A stretch of 61,256 bases of DNA from Epilithonimonas mollis. GTDB lineage: Bacteria; Bacteroidota; Bacteroidia; Flavobacteriales; Weeksellaceae. Position numbers and translations under genes: made by a program. Below, in pieces: positions 10,443 to 19,935 of this stretch; position 1 is the first letter of the stretch, and the number at the start of each line of letters is the position of its first letter. The stretch spans positions 1-61,256 of the forward strand of contig NZ_FRAM01000006.1 of assembly GCF_900142325.1 (NCBI RefSeq), in the 5' to 3' direction. The notes below the pieces were generated by a model that saw only the letters and a program-made list of their open reading frames with translations, had not been told where the DNA came from and made no database searches.

Positions 10443-11839
10443 TTATTTATTGTTCAATAATTTAAAAACCATCTCAATAGCCTCATCTCCACCATCTGTT
10501 TTTTCTTTCAATTTTCTGATAAAAACATTTTCATTATGTGAATAATCAATTTTTACATTTGGAGAGATTCCTACGCTTTCATAACAAATTCCATTTATAT
10601 CCTGATACACTTCATTGGAAAGGTTTAATATCCAACCGTTAGGTAACTTTTTTTCCAGAATATCAGAAAATATACCTTCAGTACTGGAACCTATCCTTGT
10701 CATGTTTTTACTGACATAGAGCTGAGAGCTAGTATTTCTGGCGCGCTGGCTGTTTGGTGACTTATGAGCAGGAAAACAGGTTTGTTATATGTCCTTTTTG
10801 CTGGTGCAACAGAGAAGAACTGTTGTTCAGTATAGCCATCTATCAATTTAGCTTTTTTAGAAAATAATTTAGTTTCTTCTGCAATAAAATGCCTTAGGAT
10901 CTCTAATGAAACCATATCATATCCACCTAGATTAAAGCGCAGATCCAAAATGATTGCTTTTGTCCCTTGTAATTCTTCTATGATTTTACCCATTAATACG
11001 TTAATTCCTCTTTTTTCATCTTCAAAATGTTTGGGGTTACCTTCGGACATCTTCAAATAATCGAATAAATAATCATATCCTGTCAAAGAGCGAGGATTTT
11101 TATACTTGTAAGAGAAGAACATCATATTATTGATCTGTATATAGCCGACGTTATTGCCGGTAATTCCGTAATTTAAAAGTCCACTTCCTTTGATGCTTGT
11201 ACCAAATCTGACAGGATTCTTGACATAATATTGTAAAATTTTATCTTCAAGTATGGCCGTTTTATTGTTAGCTCTGTAATGGGGGAATTCGCCATTTTTT
11301 TTTGGTATTATAAGGCTGGTATGCCCATCATTCAACTCTCGTATAATACGCTTTATAATACGACTTAGTTCACCTTTGTTTCTGATGTTTTGTTTTTGAT
11401 ATTTTTCCTTTGTACTGGCCCAATTCATTTTCCGCTCTTTAAAAAAAGGATAATTTTCATTCATCATATTCCAGAAAACATTAAAATTAAAATTGGGATC
11501 TTCGGATTTTGTTATGCTGTACTCCACGCTCTTTGGCAGTTCTTCTATTTTGTCCAGCGTGTAGACTTTAATGCCTTCAGTGATCGTAAGTATATCTTGA
11601 CTTACTCGCTTTACAGTTCCCAACTTGGAAATATCAGATCTTTTTAATTGAGAGCTCAATGTACATGAGATGGCTGTTACCTCGTAGCTATTAATTAAAG
11701 TGTCTTGAATGTCTATAATTTTTCCGTAACCTCTGCTTTTCCAGATGCCTGTCAAAGAATCAGCTATTTTTTGAGCAAATAGACCATTGTATGAAAGTAA
11801 TATAAAGGAACAGATAGTGATTTTTATTTTTTTTGTCAT
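10443..11839 (-). pseudogene. S41-family peptidase split by a frameshift
   Basis: The first frame (11839 to 10700) starts with a signal peptide (MTKKIKITICSFILLSYNGLFA|Q) and holds most of an S41 (tail-specific, C-terminal processing) protease, including ILDLRFNLGGYD and the catalytic serine S365 in QTASAPE. It ends early at SMSVKT. The second frame (10703 to 10443) carries the missing end, MTRIGSSTEGIFSDILEKKL, which in the family follows the catalytic serine directly. One more A in the run AAAAA would restore SVKNMTRIG and join the halves. The two ORFs overlap at ATGA, so re-initiation is possible, but the split falls inside a single domain. Confidence 0.75.
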
Positions 11840-12316
11840 TTTTACTTGAAATTTTTAAACTATGACTGAGAACTCTGCACCAGAAATTGGTTGTGAAATA
11901 ATACTAAAATGATTAGATTATTACCGAACAAGTTTGGGTAATCTTATCAATGAAGTTGATAATGTGTAATTCGTCATTAAATGATTTTTAACGTAAGAAT
12001 ATGGAGATTAATCCATCATTATTTATAAGATCCATTATCAGCTAAAAACTTTATTAAGGCAACGATAAAACACAATATTTGATAAAGTTTTGTCTGGAGT
12101 AAATTTTACACAAAGAAATTGATTGTACTGGTTGAAAAATTGTAAAAATGGAATGTCCGGATAAGAAAACCAGAAACCTATTGTGTTTGGAAACAAGGTA
12201 TTTCAACCCATCATCTCAAAAATATAAACTTTTAAAACCCCTATGATCAATTAGTTTTACTTGTGTTATATTTTAGATAAAAATGCTATCAGGTAAATTT
12301 AAGTATATTATTTTTG
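11840..12316. other. Intergenic stretch, nothing recognised
   Basis: About 480 bases between two minus-strand genes. It should hold the promoter of the S41 gene and the end of the M13 peptidase transcript, but I see no convincing hairpin terminator, RNA gene or small ORF. Confidence 0.4.
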
Positions 12317-14434
12317 CTACCAGATCCTCACTCTGTCTTGCGCTTTAAGATAAAGTTTATTATCTCTCTTGATATTAAAAGCTCTATACCACTCATCAAT
12401 GTTCCTGACAACACCATTGACACGGTATTGAGCTGGGGCGTGATAATCCTTTTCTGCACTAACTCGATATGCTTCGGGTGTATAAAGACTTCTGTTGACT
12501 TGTGCAAAAGACAGAAAGTATCTTTGATCGGGTGTAAAACCATCGAGGTTTTTGTTTTCGGCAGGTTTATCTTTCAGATAAAGCCTGTAGGCTTCGTGAG
12601 CAACGACCACTCCTGTTAGATCACCGATGTTTTCTCCAAGCGTTTGCTTTCCATTCAGATGAATTCCCTCTAGTGGCGAAAAGCTGCTGTATTGTTCAAT
12701 AAGGCGATGGGCGCGGTTTTCGAATTGTTTTCTGGTTTGGGGACTCCACCAATCTCTCATCACACCATTGCCGTCGAACTGTGATCCCTGATCGTCGAAA
12801 CAATGCCCCAGCTCGTGACCGATGATCGCACCTATTGCACCGAAATTAACCGCTGCATCTGCATAGGGATCAAAGAAGATAGGTTGTAAAATGCCTGCTG
12901 GAAACTCTATTGAATTATATAATTTGCTGCTCGTCGCATCAACAGTCTGCGGCATTTGATACCATTCCTTACTGGTGAATTTTTTATCAAGAAGTGATCT
13001 TTCATAATCCCAATTTGCTTTTGCGATGAGCTGTTCATTGGAAACCGGGTTTTTTGGATCAAACATAAAAGATGAATAGTCACGCCAGACATCCGGATAT
13101 CCTATTCTGACTGTTACTGCATTTAGCTTGTCAATAGCTTGCTGTCTGCTTTTTTCATCAAGCCACTCCAGTTTTTCAAGCCTTTCGAGAAATGCCCGGT
13201 GAATGTATCCAACAAGATCTTTGATACTTCTGAGATGGGATTCTGGAAAATATTCTTCGACATATAGTTTTCCGACAAGTTGTCCAAGTCGATTGTTGAC
13301 ATATTGAATTGATTTCTGCTCTCTCGGAGCATCGCTTTTTATACCACTCAAGCGTGTTCCATAAAAGTCGAAATAATTCTGACGGAAGTCTTTTGATAAC
13401 AGGGTGGAGTGGTTGACGATCCAATGAAATGCAAGATAGGCCGACCAGACCTCTGTTGGTGTTTCGGCAAATAACTTCGCTTTTGCCTTGATCGCAGTAT
13501 CTGCCTGTAGGATCACCCGGTTTACGTTATCAACCTGTCTTTCTCTAAGGAAAGCGTTCCAGGGGAAACCGGGAGCATACGATTCGAGATCTAAAGGGCT
13601 TATCAAATGTGAGTTGATTTTGCTGTCCCGCATCTGAGCTGGTGACCACTGTGAGGTGGCCAATTCAGTTTCAATCTTAAGGATATCATCAGCCAATCGT
13701 TCAGCGTTATTGACATGGGCTAATTGGAAGGTATGAATAATGTATTGTTTGTAATCTTCTCGGAGCTGTATTTTGTCTTCGTCATTCTTTGTGTAATAAT
13801 CAGGAGAAGGTAATCCGATACCACTTTCATTCAATGACACTAAAAATTGGCTTCTGTCCTTAACATCAGGTCCGGTATGGATAGCGATGATCGAGAAAGA
13901 TTTTGGGCTTGCCATCCATTTCGCAACCTCTTCATGACTTTTAATTGCGAGGATTTTTTTAAGATCTTCCTCAATGGGCTTAATGCCAGCTTCGTCCATA
14001 TGGTCCGTATCCAGATATCCTAAATACACCGAACTGATCTGTTCTATAGACCGGTTTGTAGAATGACCTGTTTTAGCTCCATCACGGATCATCTCGTTGA
14101 TTCGCAGATTGATTTTATCTTTAGCTTCTGTATAACTGTTAAATCCCGAAGATCCGGCTGGGATTTTTGCTGATCTCAGCCAACCTTCATTAACATAGGT
14201 ATAAAAATCATTGCCGGGTTGTACCGTCTTACTGATGAACTGAGTTTGTACGCCCCAATCTCCAAAGGATGCCTTTACTTTATTAGATTCAGGGTTCTGC
14301 GCTTTAATGCTAAATACCGAAGACATTAAAACGAAAAGAAAAACTGTTATCTTGAGCCCTCCAATTTTTTCAGAATAGCCTCTTTCTCTGTGGAATAATA
14401 TAAATGAATTATGATTTGAGATCGGTAGATTCAT
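12317..14434 (-). CDS. M13-family zinc metallopeptidase (neprilysin/PepO type)
   Basis: A 705-residue protein with all the marks of the M13 family, which cleaves oligopeptides outside the cytoplasm. The zinc site HELGH runs from H540 to H544, with the third ligand E601 and the partner D605 in GENIGDL. The family end YRVNGVVRNIDEWYRAF is present. A hydrophobic signal segment (LKITVFLFVLMSSVFSIKA|Q) follows about 27 polar residues, so the true start may lie inside the ORF. Length fits the family (about 670-700). The gene is alone between two AraC-type regulators, either of which could control it. Confidence 0.92.
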   Translation of the reverse strand: MNLPISNHNSFILFHRERGYSEKIGGLKITVFLFVLMSSVFSIKAQNPESNKVKASFGDWGVQTQFISKTVQPGNDFYTYVNEGWLRSAKIPAGSSGFNSYTEAKDKINLRINEMIRDGAKTGHSTNRSIEQISSVYLGYLDTDHMDEAGIKPIEEDLKKILAIKSHEEVAKWMASPKSFSIIAIHTGPDVKDRSQFLVSLNESGIGLPSPDYYTKNDEDKIQLREDYKQYIIHTFQLAHVNNAERLADDILKIETELATSQWSPAQMRDSKINSHLISPLDLESYAPGFPWNAFLRERQVDNVNRVILQADTAIKAKAKLFAETPTEVWSAYLAFHWIVNHSTLLSKDFRQNYFDFYGTRLSGIKSDAPREQKSIQYVNNRLGQLVGKLYVEEYFPESHLRSIKDLVGYIHRAFLERLEKLEWLDEKSRQQAIDKLNAVTVRIGYPDVWRDYSSFMFDPKNPVSNEQLIAKANWDYERSLLDKKFTSKEWYQMPQTVDATSSKLYNSIEFPAGILQPIFFDPYADAAVNFGAIGAIIGHELGHCFDDQGSQFDGNGVMRDWWSPQTRKQFENRAHRLIEQYSSFSPLEGIHLNGKQTLGENIGDLTGVVVAHEAYRLYLKDKPAENKNLDGFTPDQRYFLSFAQVNRSLYTPEAYRVSAEKDYHAPAQYRVNGVVRNIDEWYRAFNIKRDNKLYLKAQDRVRIW

Positions 14435-14506
14435 ATTTTATCAATTGTAATGTGACGAATTTACTACAATGTGTGAAGCTGACCTTGTAAAAATGCGAAC
14501 ACGCTG

Positions 14507-15316
14507 TTATTTTTTTATTGTAAGATAAAACTCTTTTTCTTTAAAATTTTTAGGTGTTGTTCCTATAAAAGAGGCAAAAGTATTGTTGAAGTGAGGCTGG
14601 TCATAATAGCCATTGGATAAGGCAACTTGGATCACTGTAGTAAGTTTGTCATTTGGATAGACGACATCATCAAGAGCTTCCCGTAATTGTATTATATTGA
14701 TAAAAAGTTTTGGGCTAATGCCTATAAAATTTTTAAATAGCTTTTGCAGATGGCGCTCAGAACATTTCATTGATTTTGCCAGTGAAGCAACGGTGATGTC
14801 GCTTCTTTTTCCCAAAATTAATTGCGTGCTTTTAGTAATTATTTGAACCTTAGCATTCGTAGTAAACGAAGGAGAGAAAATTTTTACAAGATGATTGCAG
14901 ACCATTTCATTGTTTAAACCGATCATAATATCTAAATTCAATTCTTTAAAATAGGTCAACTCACTTGCAGAGCAAATCTTGTCTGTAAATAAGTGTGCGT
15001 CTGAGACACCGAAACAGGCAGGAGTCCAGGGAAAAAGCTGGATCATTGCTGCCTTTGTTGAGGAAAGAATATCAAGAGATAAAGTCTTAGTGATCTGACC
15101 GCAAAAGTAGATTCCTTCAGGTAAATGTCTGGCCTGGTCTTTATGCCTTATATGCAATCCATTTCCCTGTACTATAGCCATTGTGAAACATCCATTAGGA
15201 GGAACTCCTTTTTGTAATATGGGAGAGCGGCTGCTTAGGTTATCTAAAATCCATAACTTTTTAACGAAATTTGTGAGTATCCCAGTGACATAGTATTCGT
15301 TATAGATCGGATCCAT
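14507..15316 (-). CDS. AraC-family transcriptional regulator
   Basis: A 269-residue regulator. The N-terminal ~150 residues are a sensory region with the pattern GVPPNGCFTM and GIYFCGQITKTL seen in Bacteroidota AraC proteins. The C-terminal AraC domain includes VASLAKSMKCSERHLQKLFK and the second motif GYYDQPHFNNTFASFIGTTP. It lies between the serine hydrolase and the M13 peptidase, all on the minus strand, with 46 and 72 bases of spacing, so the three may share control. Its effector is unknown. Confidence 0.87.
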   Translation of the reverse strand: MDPIYNEYYVTGILTNFVKKLWILDNLSSRSPILQKGVPPNGCFTMAIVQGNGLHIRHKDQARHLPEGIYFCGQITKTLSLDILSSTKAAMIQLFPWTPACFGVSDAHLFTDKICSASELTYFKELNLDIMIGLNNEMVCNHLVKIFSPSFTTNAKVQIITKSTQLILGKRSDITVASLAKSMKCSERHLQKLFKNFIGISPKLFINIIQLREALDDVVYPNDKLTTVIQVALSNGYYDQPHFNNTFASFIGTTPKNFKEKEFYLTIKK

Positions 15317-15362
15317 TCTGTAAAGCTATAAAAAGAGCTTGATGTAATTATAAATTACAATA

Positions 15363-16805
15363 TCAATTTGATAAAGAAGATAATTTTTCCAAAATCTTTT
15401 TCCCGTTTTCATTTTCCGGATTTAGTTCTATGGATTTTTTGTACATCTCAATGGCCTTGTTTTTATCTCCTATCTTTAATAAGATCTCTCCGTAGCTGTC
15501 ATACACATTCCAGCTATTTGGGAATAGATAGACATTTAGTTTGAAAATTTCTAAGGCTTCTTTTTCTTTTTTGTTGGCCATCATTCGGTATGCCCAGTCG
15601 TTTAGCTCGGACTCGTTGGGATTAAATGAAGGATTTGTTTTTTGTTCTTTTTCTACAAAGTCAATAGCATTACTAAATCCTTTCTCCCGCAGATTTTTTC
15701 TCAAATAAGTCAGCGGGTCGGCCTTGACTATATCCTGATTATAGCATCCTGCAATTTCTTCAACAAAATCTTCCGGGCTACATCCAGCGAGATTGGTTAG
15801 CACGATGATGGCTAGATTATCATCGGGATATACCATTATGACAGATCTGTTTCCTCCTGACATTCCTACTGCGCTGTGTTTTTTTCGTGGCTTTGTAATT
15901 CCCCAGCCTCTTGCCCAATTGGTAGCTGTTCCGTTATTGAAATGACCAGGTGTCCACATCATATCTAAAGTGGCCTGGTTCTTCAATAAACGACCAGCTT
16001 GTAAGGCGATGAGCCAATTGGCCATATCCTCAGCAGTGCTGTTGAGACCAGATCCGGTCCGAACGAAATCTGGAAATTCTGTATAGGTATTAGTCAGTTT
16101 TGCTTCACCTTGTTTTCCGTCATAGTAACTGTTGTAACGGTAGGATGGCGCGTAATTTTGAATAATGTCCCTTGAATCTCCGAATACCGTATTTTTAAGA
16201 TGAACAATTTTAAGTTGATTTTCCTCGAAATTTTTGGCAAAAGGTTCTTTGGTTAACTTTTCAATAATTTTACCTAGCAGATAATAATTGGTTTGATTAT
16301 AGCTGAACTGTTCCCCTGTTTTAAATTCCAAAGGGAGTGTTTTAAGTTTTTCCCAAATGGCTGATTCTGTCTTCAACGGTCCGATATTTCCTGTCATTGG
16401 ATCAAGGAGTTGCAGAATGTCAGGCAATCCTGAAATATGGGTCAACAGCTGGTCAACGGTGATCTTCTGCCATTCATTAGGTAAATCATTCAAATACTTA
16501 CTGATCGGATCATTCAATTTGATTTTGTTCTGCTCAACCAATTGCATCACGGCAACACCTGTAAAAACCTTTGTATTGGAGTTGATTGGGAAAACAGTTG
16601 TATTCGTAACAGGTATATTATTTTGTAGATTGGCCATTCCATAGGATTGGCTTAAAACAATTTTTCCATTTTTTACAACGGCGATCTGCAATCCCGGTAT
16701 TTTCCGTTCCTTCATTTCCCTTTGAATGATCTCATCAACATTGGTTTTAATTTGCTGAGCAAAAAACTGTGCTGAAACAAATAGAAGTAAAAAGTAGATT
16801 CTCAT
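15363..16805 (-). CDS. Serine hydrolase (class C beta-lactamase fold) with TPR tail
   Basis: A 480-residue exported protein. A signal peptide (MRIYFLLLFVSAQFFA|Q) is followed by a beta-lactamase/penicillin-binding fold with the catalytic S76-N-T-K79 motif, a Y-N-Q in the place of the usual Y-x-N (in QFSYNQTNYYLLG), and MSGGNRS near the third motif. Residues ~400-475 form tetratricopeptide-like helices (NVYDSYGEILLKIGDKNKAI). Such proteins range from esterases to D-amino-acid peptidases, so substrate is unknown and resistance should not be assumed. It is the first gene of the minus-strand group reading toward the AraC gene at 14507. Confidence 0.85.
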   Translation of the reverse strand: MRIYFLLLFVSAQFFAQQIKTNVDEIIQREMKERKIPGLQIAVVKNGKIVLSQSYGMANLQNNIPVTNTTVFPINSNTKVFTGVAVMQLVEQNKIKLNDPISKYLNDLPNEWQKITVDQLLTHISGLPDILQLLDPMTGNIGPLKTESAIWEKLKTLPLEFKTGEQFSYNQTNYYLLGKIIEKLTKEPFAKNFEENQLKIVHLKNTVFGDSRDIIQNYAPSYRYNSYYDGKQGEAKLTNTYTEFPDFVRTGSGLNSTAEDMANWLIALQAGRLLKNQATLDMMWTPGHFNNGTATNWARGWGITKPRKKHSAVGMSGGNRSVIMVYPDDNLAIIVLTNLAGCSPEDFVEEIAGCYNQDIVKADPLTYLRKNLREKGFSNAIDFVEKEQKTNPSFNPNESELNDWAYRMMANKKEKEALEIFKLNVYLFPNSWNVYDSYGEILLKIGDKNKAIEMYKKSIELNPENENGKKILEKLSSLSN

Positions 16806-17106
16806 AATAATTAGACAATTACAAGTTACCTTTTATTACATGATTTATCATGGTATACTAATAAAATAGTACTCTGTTTTACTTTAATTTTAAAGATCAG
16901 TACCTCCGATTATCTTTTTTTTTTAATAATTGTATCGGGCTCCGAAAAATCATATTATCGCAGATATAAAGTTGATAAACTTCCTGACACACATTCTTTC
17001 TTATAGGATTACATGGAATTAAGGGGATGTCATTCCAAATACCCGCTATGCCTGTGAGGCTGTCTCATTTTCTATAGCAAATGTATTCCGTTGTCCCTGC
17101 GGAAAA

Positions 17107-17160
17107 AAATCTTTTTGGGTATCCGTGATCGGAGATCCCGAAGCCTCCGCAAAAAGATTT
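17107..17160. repeat. Spaced inverted repeat
   Basis: AAATCTTTTTG at 17107-17117 and its exact complement CAAAAAGATTT at 17150-17160 enclose 32 bases. The span could fold as a large stem-loop or mark the ends of a short element. Function unknown. Confidence 0.5.
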
Positions 17161-17388
17161 CTGGCTTTCATCAATTGTTACTTATTGTTTTTTGGAATTG
17201 ATTCCAGTTTTCCTTGTGCCTGCCTGAATGGTGTATCAGCATAGAAAAGTCAGAAACCTCACAAGATGCAAAAGCAGTTCATTGAAATTTTGATCCTTAT
17301 GATTACCCTTGGTATCAATCCGTATATCTGAAATTAGGATAGAGTATTCATCATCAGATATATTATACAAGTTATATCATAATATTCT

Positions 17389-17443
17389 ATTTGTAAAATG
17401 GATGCTGCCATCTGTAAAATATAAAATACCCATTCGTAAAATG
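17389..17443. repeat. Three iteron-like direct repeats upstream of the JAB gene
   Basis: The core AT(T/C)(T/C)GTAAAAT occurs at 17389, 17410 and 17432, that is with 21-22 bp spacing, or about two helical turns. Regular spacing on one face of the helix suggests a protein-binding array. It lies 120-170 bases ahead of the RadC-like gene at the left end of the mobile region. Confidence 0.5.
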
Positions 17444-17558
17444 AATGATATGATAAGGTAAAAAAGAAAGGTCAAGATTTCCTTCAAGCTGCAATGTACA
17501 GGTTTTTTAACAGCAGGTGCGGGAAAAACAGGTCTCCGCCGCACACGGAGCAAATCAG

Positions 17559-18002
17559 ATGAAATTCAATATTGTCAACGAAATTAAACTGAGCTATTCA
17601 AGAAAGGGAAATTGTGAAAGATCGATATCGTCATCAAGGGATGCGGGGGAAGTTTTCAGGGAACATTTTGATGCGGATGAAATGGATTACAGGGAATCGT
17701 TCTTTGCGCTGTATCTTAATCAGGCGAATAAGGTATTGGGCATCAAGAAAATTTCGGAATGCGGAATTTCTTCTACACTGGTGGATGTGCGGATTGTAAT
17801 GCAGGCAGGGCTGCTTTGCAATGCGACTGCGATGATTGTTGCGCATAATCATCCTTCCGGAAATTTGAAACCTTCCGCCTGTGATATTAAAATGACGTCC
17901 CAGATTAAAGAAGCGGCTAAGATTCTCAATATTTCCCTGTTGGATCACGTGATTCTGACTTCTGATTCTTACTTGTCATTTGCCGATGAAGGGCTGATTT
18001 AA
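17559..18002 (+). CDS. RadC-family JAB-domain protein
   Basis: A 147-residue protein with a full JAB/MPN metal site: E46, H96, H98, S100 and D109 in AHNHPSGNLKPSACD. This is the RadC domain without the usual N-terminal helix-hairpin-helix part, a form very common on Bacteroidota conjugative elements. The enzyme activity is not known; related JAMM domains are metalloproteases. The ORF can begin at a GTG at 17517, but the ATG at 17559 gives the usual start. It is the first gene of the apparent mobile region and is followed 340 bases later by a DUF4099/DUF3945 gene. Confidence 0.88.
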   Translation: MKFNIVNEIKLSYSRKGNCERSISSSRDAGEVFREHFDADEMDYRESFFALYLNQANKVLGIKKISECGISSTLVDVRIVMQAGLLCNATAMIVAHNHPSGNLKPSACDIKMTSQIKEAAKILNISLLDHVILTSDSYLSFADEGLI

Positions 18003-18343
18003 GTAACAAACTTTAGGATGAATAATCCCTGAACTTAGTACGATTTTGTAAAGCAGTTTTGGGATGGATAATATACAGTGATAAGACCCAATCATATTTT
18101 ATGTTCATTCGTTTGAGCTGGAATTATCAAAGCATTTGAAAATGTTTCCTTCTTCAAATTCTTGCTTCTTCACTTTTTTGTTAGCCATTAGTGAATGGTT
18201 GAATCTTCCAAGGAAACTGGCAGTTAGAATTCCAATTTTCAAAGTTTGTTCTAAAGTTTCAACCATAAAAAAATTAGGCTTTCAGTTTTTAGCCTGTCAA
18301 ATCTTAACTCTATTCACCTTTATATATTTAAAATTCCATTATT
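18003..18343. other. Intergenic stretch, no convincing gene
   Basis: About 340 bases between the JAB gene and the DUF4099/DUF3945 gene. A 75-codon plus-strand frame spans part of it but runs into the next gene and has hydrophobic, unlikely composition, so I do not call it. The promoter of the next gene probably lies here. Confidence 0.4.
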
Positions 18344-19579
18344 ATGATAAACCACGCTTTTAATCCATCGGTATCAGAAAATAGCACCTTACTGGTTCTT
18401 CGACAAAACAGCGGTAATTTTGGTATAGTCCAGTCTGTTGACCCTTCAGGAAATCTTATTGATGTGAAACCTGATGAAAGTGCACCTTGTACGGTGATGC
18501 GCATCGGATCTTCACCGGAAGAATTTATGGATTGCTTTTCTGAATTCTATAACCAGCTGAAAAATCCTGAACACTATTCGTTTTTCAAGGTCAGGGAATT
18601 TGAAGCCGTCGAATCGGCTAAAGTTCTTCAGGCTTACTGGGATGTTTCCACGCCTTCTGAAAAACTAGAATTAAAGGATTTTGAGGTTTCAATAGACACA
18701 ATCGAATCTCTTCGAAAAACAAATGAGATTGATAACACGATTGGGAAGGATTTAGTTTCTGGAAATGCTTCGGCGGATGATGCCAGCAATTACCGTTTCA
18801 GTATTGAGGACATCAATTGGACTGAAATGGCAGAGCTGGGACTGGACAAAGCCGGATTACAGGAACTGGATATATTGGACTTATTGCTGAAAGGCTATAA
18901 GACACCGATGTTGATTTCGGTTAGGGATGGAAATGCTATTATTGATGCCAGGTTGCAATTTAGGATGGATGATAATGGGGAAGTGGTGCTGCATGTCCAT
19001 AAGGTTCAGAATAAAGTGGATTTCAGGAAGAAGTTCCTCGGGCATCGCTTTTCTAAAGAGGATAGGATGAACCTTCTAACTACCGGAAATATGGGGAGAG
19101 AGGTAGAACTTGTGAATCCTGTCACGGGTGAAGTTGTTCCGTCGCTTGTGAGCCTGGATAAATTGACCAATGAGTTATTTTCGTTACGGATGGAATTTGT
19201 GAGGATTCCAGAATTGGTTTGCGGGGTAGCATTCAATAAGGAACAGCGGGAAATTCTTGCTTCGGGTAAAGCTCTCTTTGTTGAAAATCTTGTATCGAAA
19301 CGAAACCATCTTTTTAATGCAACATTGCAGTTTAATGCCGAGCGGCAGGGATTTGAATTTTTCTTTAACCGGAAGTTGGAAGGCAATGGTTTTGAATTTT
19401 GTGTTCCTCCAACTTTCAGAGGTGTTACGCTTCGCAGGTGGCAGCTCGAGAAACTGAAAGCTGGGGAGGGTGCGTACATCAGAGGTATAATTAGCAGAAA
19501 TGGCAAGAAGTATCAGGGCTATATTCGTTTTGATAAGAAATCTGGTAGTATTGATTTTTCGTTTAAGAAGCCTTGTTGA
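18344..19579 (+). CDS. DUF4099/DUF3945 domain protein of conjugative elements
   Basis: A 411-residue protein. Residues ~145-200 (FSIEDINWTEMAELGLDKA...LLKGYKTPM) match DUF4099, and the C-terminal half has the repeated DUF3945 pattern (KFLGHRFSKEDRMNLLTTGNMGR; then a second copy with GVAFNKEQREILASGKALFV; then LRRWQLEKLKAGEGAYI). These domains of unknown function occur almost only on Bacteroidota conjugative transposons, often near topoisomerase or RadC-like genes. No signal peptide or membrane segment is seen, so it is cytoplasmic. It marks this stretch as mobile DNA. Confidence 0.85.
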   Translation: MINHAFNPSVSENSTLLVLRQNSGNFGIVQSVDPSGNLIDVKPDESAPCTVMRIGSSPEEFMDCFSEFYNQLKNPEHYSFFKVREFEAVESAKVLQAYWDVSTPSEKLELKDFEVSIDTIESLRKTNEIDNTIGKDLVSGNASADDASNYRFSIEDINWTEMAELGLDKAGLQELDILDLLLKGYKTPMLISVRDGNAIIDARLQFRMDDNGEVVLHVHKVQNKVDFRKKFLGHRFSKEDRMNLLTTGNMGREVELVNPVTGEVVPSLVSLDKLTNELFSLRMEFVRIPELVCGVAFNKEQREILASGKALFVENLVSKRNHLFNATLQFNAERQGFEFFFNRKLEGNGFEFCVPPTFRGVTLRRWQLEKLKAGEGAYIRGIISRNGKKYQGYIRFDKKSGSIDFSFKKPC

Positions 19580-19935
19580 TGAATAAGAATTTTGTTGCCT
19601 GCTGAAATGTGCTAAAAGGCTTGTTTTTAGTGATTTTGATAGTGTATATTAACCTGTAGAGTCTTAGGCTTTGCAGGTTTTTGTGGTGGATATAGGGAAG
19701 ATTTTGGGGCAAAAATGCAATTCCTCTCTGCGGTCGGAAACGCATTTTTGCGGGATTTGGAAAAACCCTATTTCTAAAATATTCCTGGTGCGGCAAGGCA
19801 TATGTATTTGAAAAAAGGTTGCGAAATTTTTTTGAACGATTTAAATTGATTAAAAGGGATTTTTATTGTTTATAAATATATAGTAGACTCATACAATTTA
19901 TTTATTTTTGTTATAACCTGAAAACCAATTAAACT
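19580..19935. other. Intergenic stretch upstream of the Gabija pair
   Basis: About 356 bases with no gene that I trust. A 77-codon minus-strand frame crosses it, but its composition (many F, P, R and H) looks like noncoding DNA. The right end should carry the promoter of the nuclease/helicase pair; a -7 box candidate is listed separately. Confidence 0.4.
19903..19910 (+). promoter_or_regulatory. Candidate -7 box for the Gabija operon
   Basis: TATTTTTG matches the Bacteroidota -7 consensus TAnnTTTG, and lies 25 bases ahead of the ATG at 19936. I find no clear -33 TTTG at the usual spacing, so confidence is modest. Confidence 0.4.

Larger units (their letters stand above)
16806..17558. other. 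Intergenic boundary region before the mobile element
   Basis: About 750 bases with no gene. Composition changes here, and the genes to the right are of conjugative-element type, so the island edge may lie in this stretch. It holds an 11-bp inverted repeat at 17107-17160 and a cluster of short direct repeats at 17389-17443, described separately. Confidence 0.45.

Noticed and set aside
17041-17090. Possible insertion-sequence end (GAGGCTGTCTCATTTTC)
   Set aside because: It looks like some IS termini, but there is no transposase, partner terminal repeat or target duplication.
18136-18363. 75-codon plus-strand ORF
   Set aside because: Overlaps the start of the DUF4099/DUF3945 gene and is rich in F, K and S without any domain pattern.
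19563-19796. 77-codon minus-strand ORF before the Gabija pair
   Set aside because: Starts inside the end of the DUF4099/DUF3945 gene, has unlikely composition and no recognisable domain.
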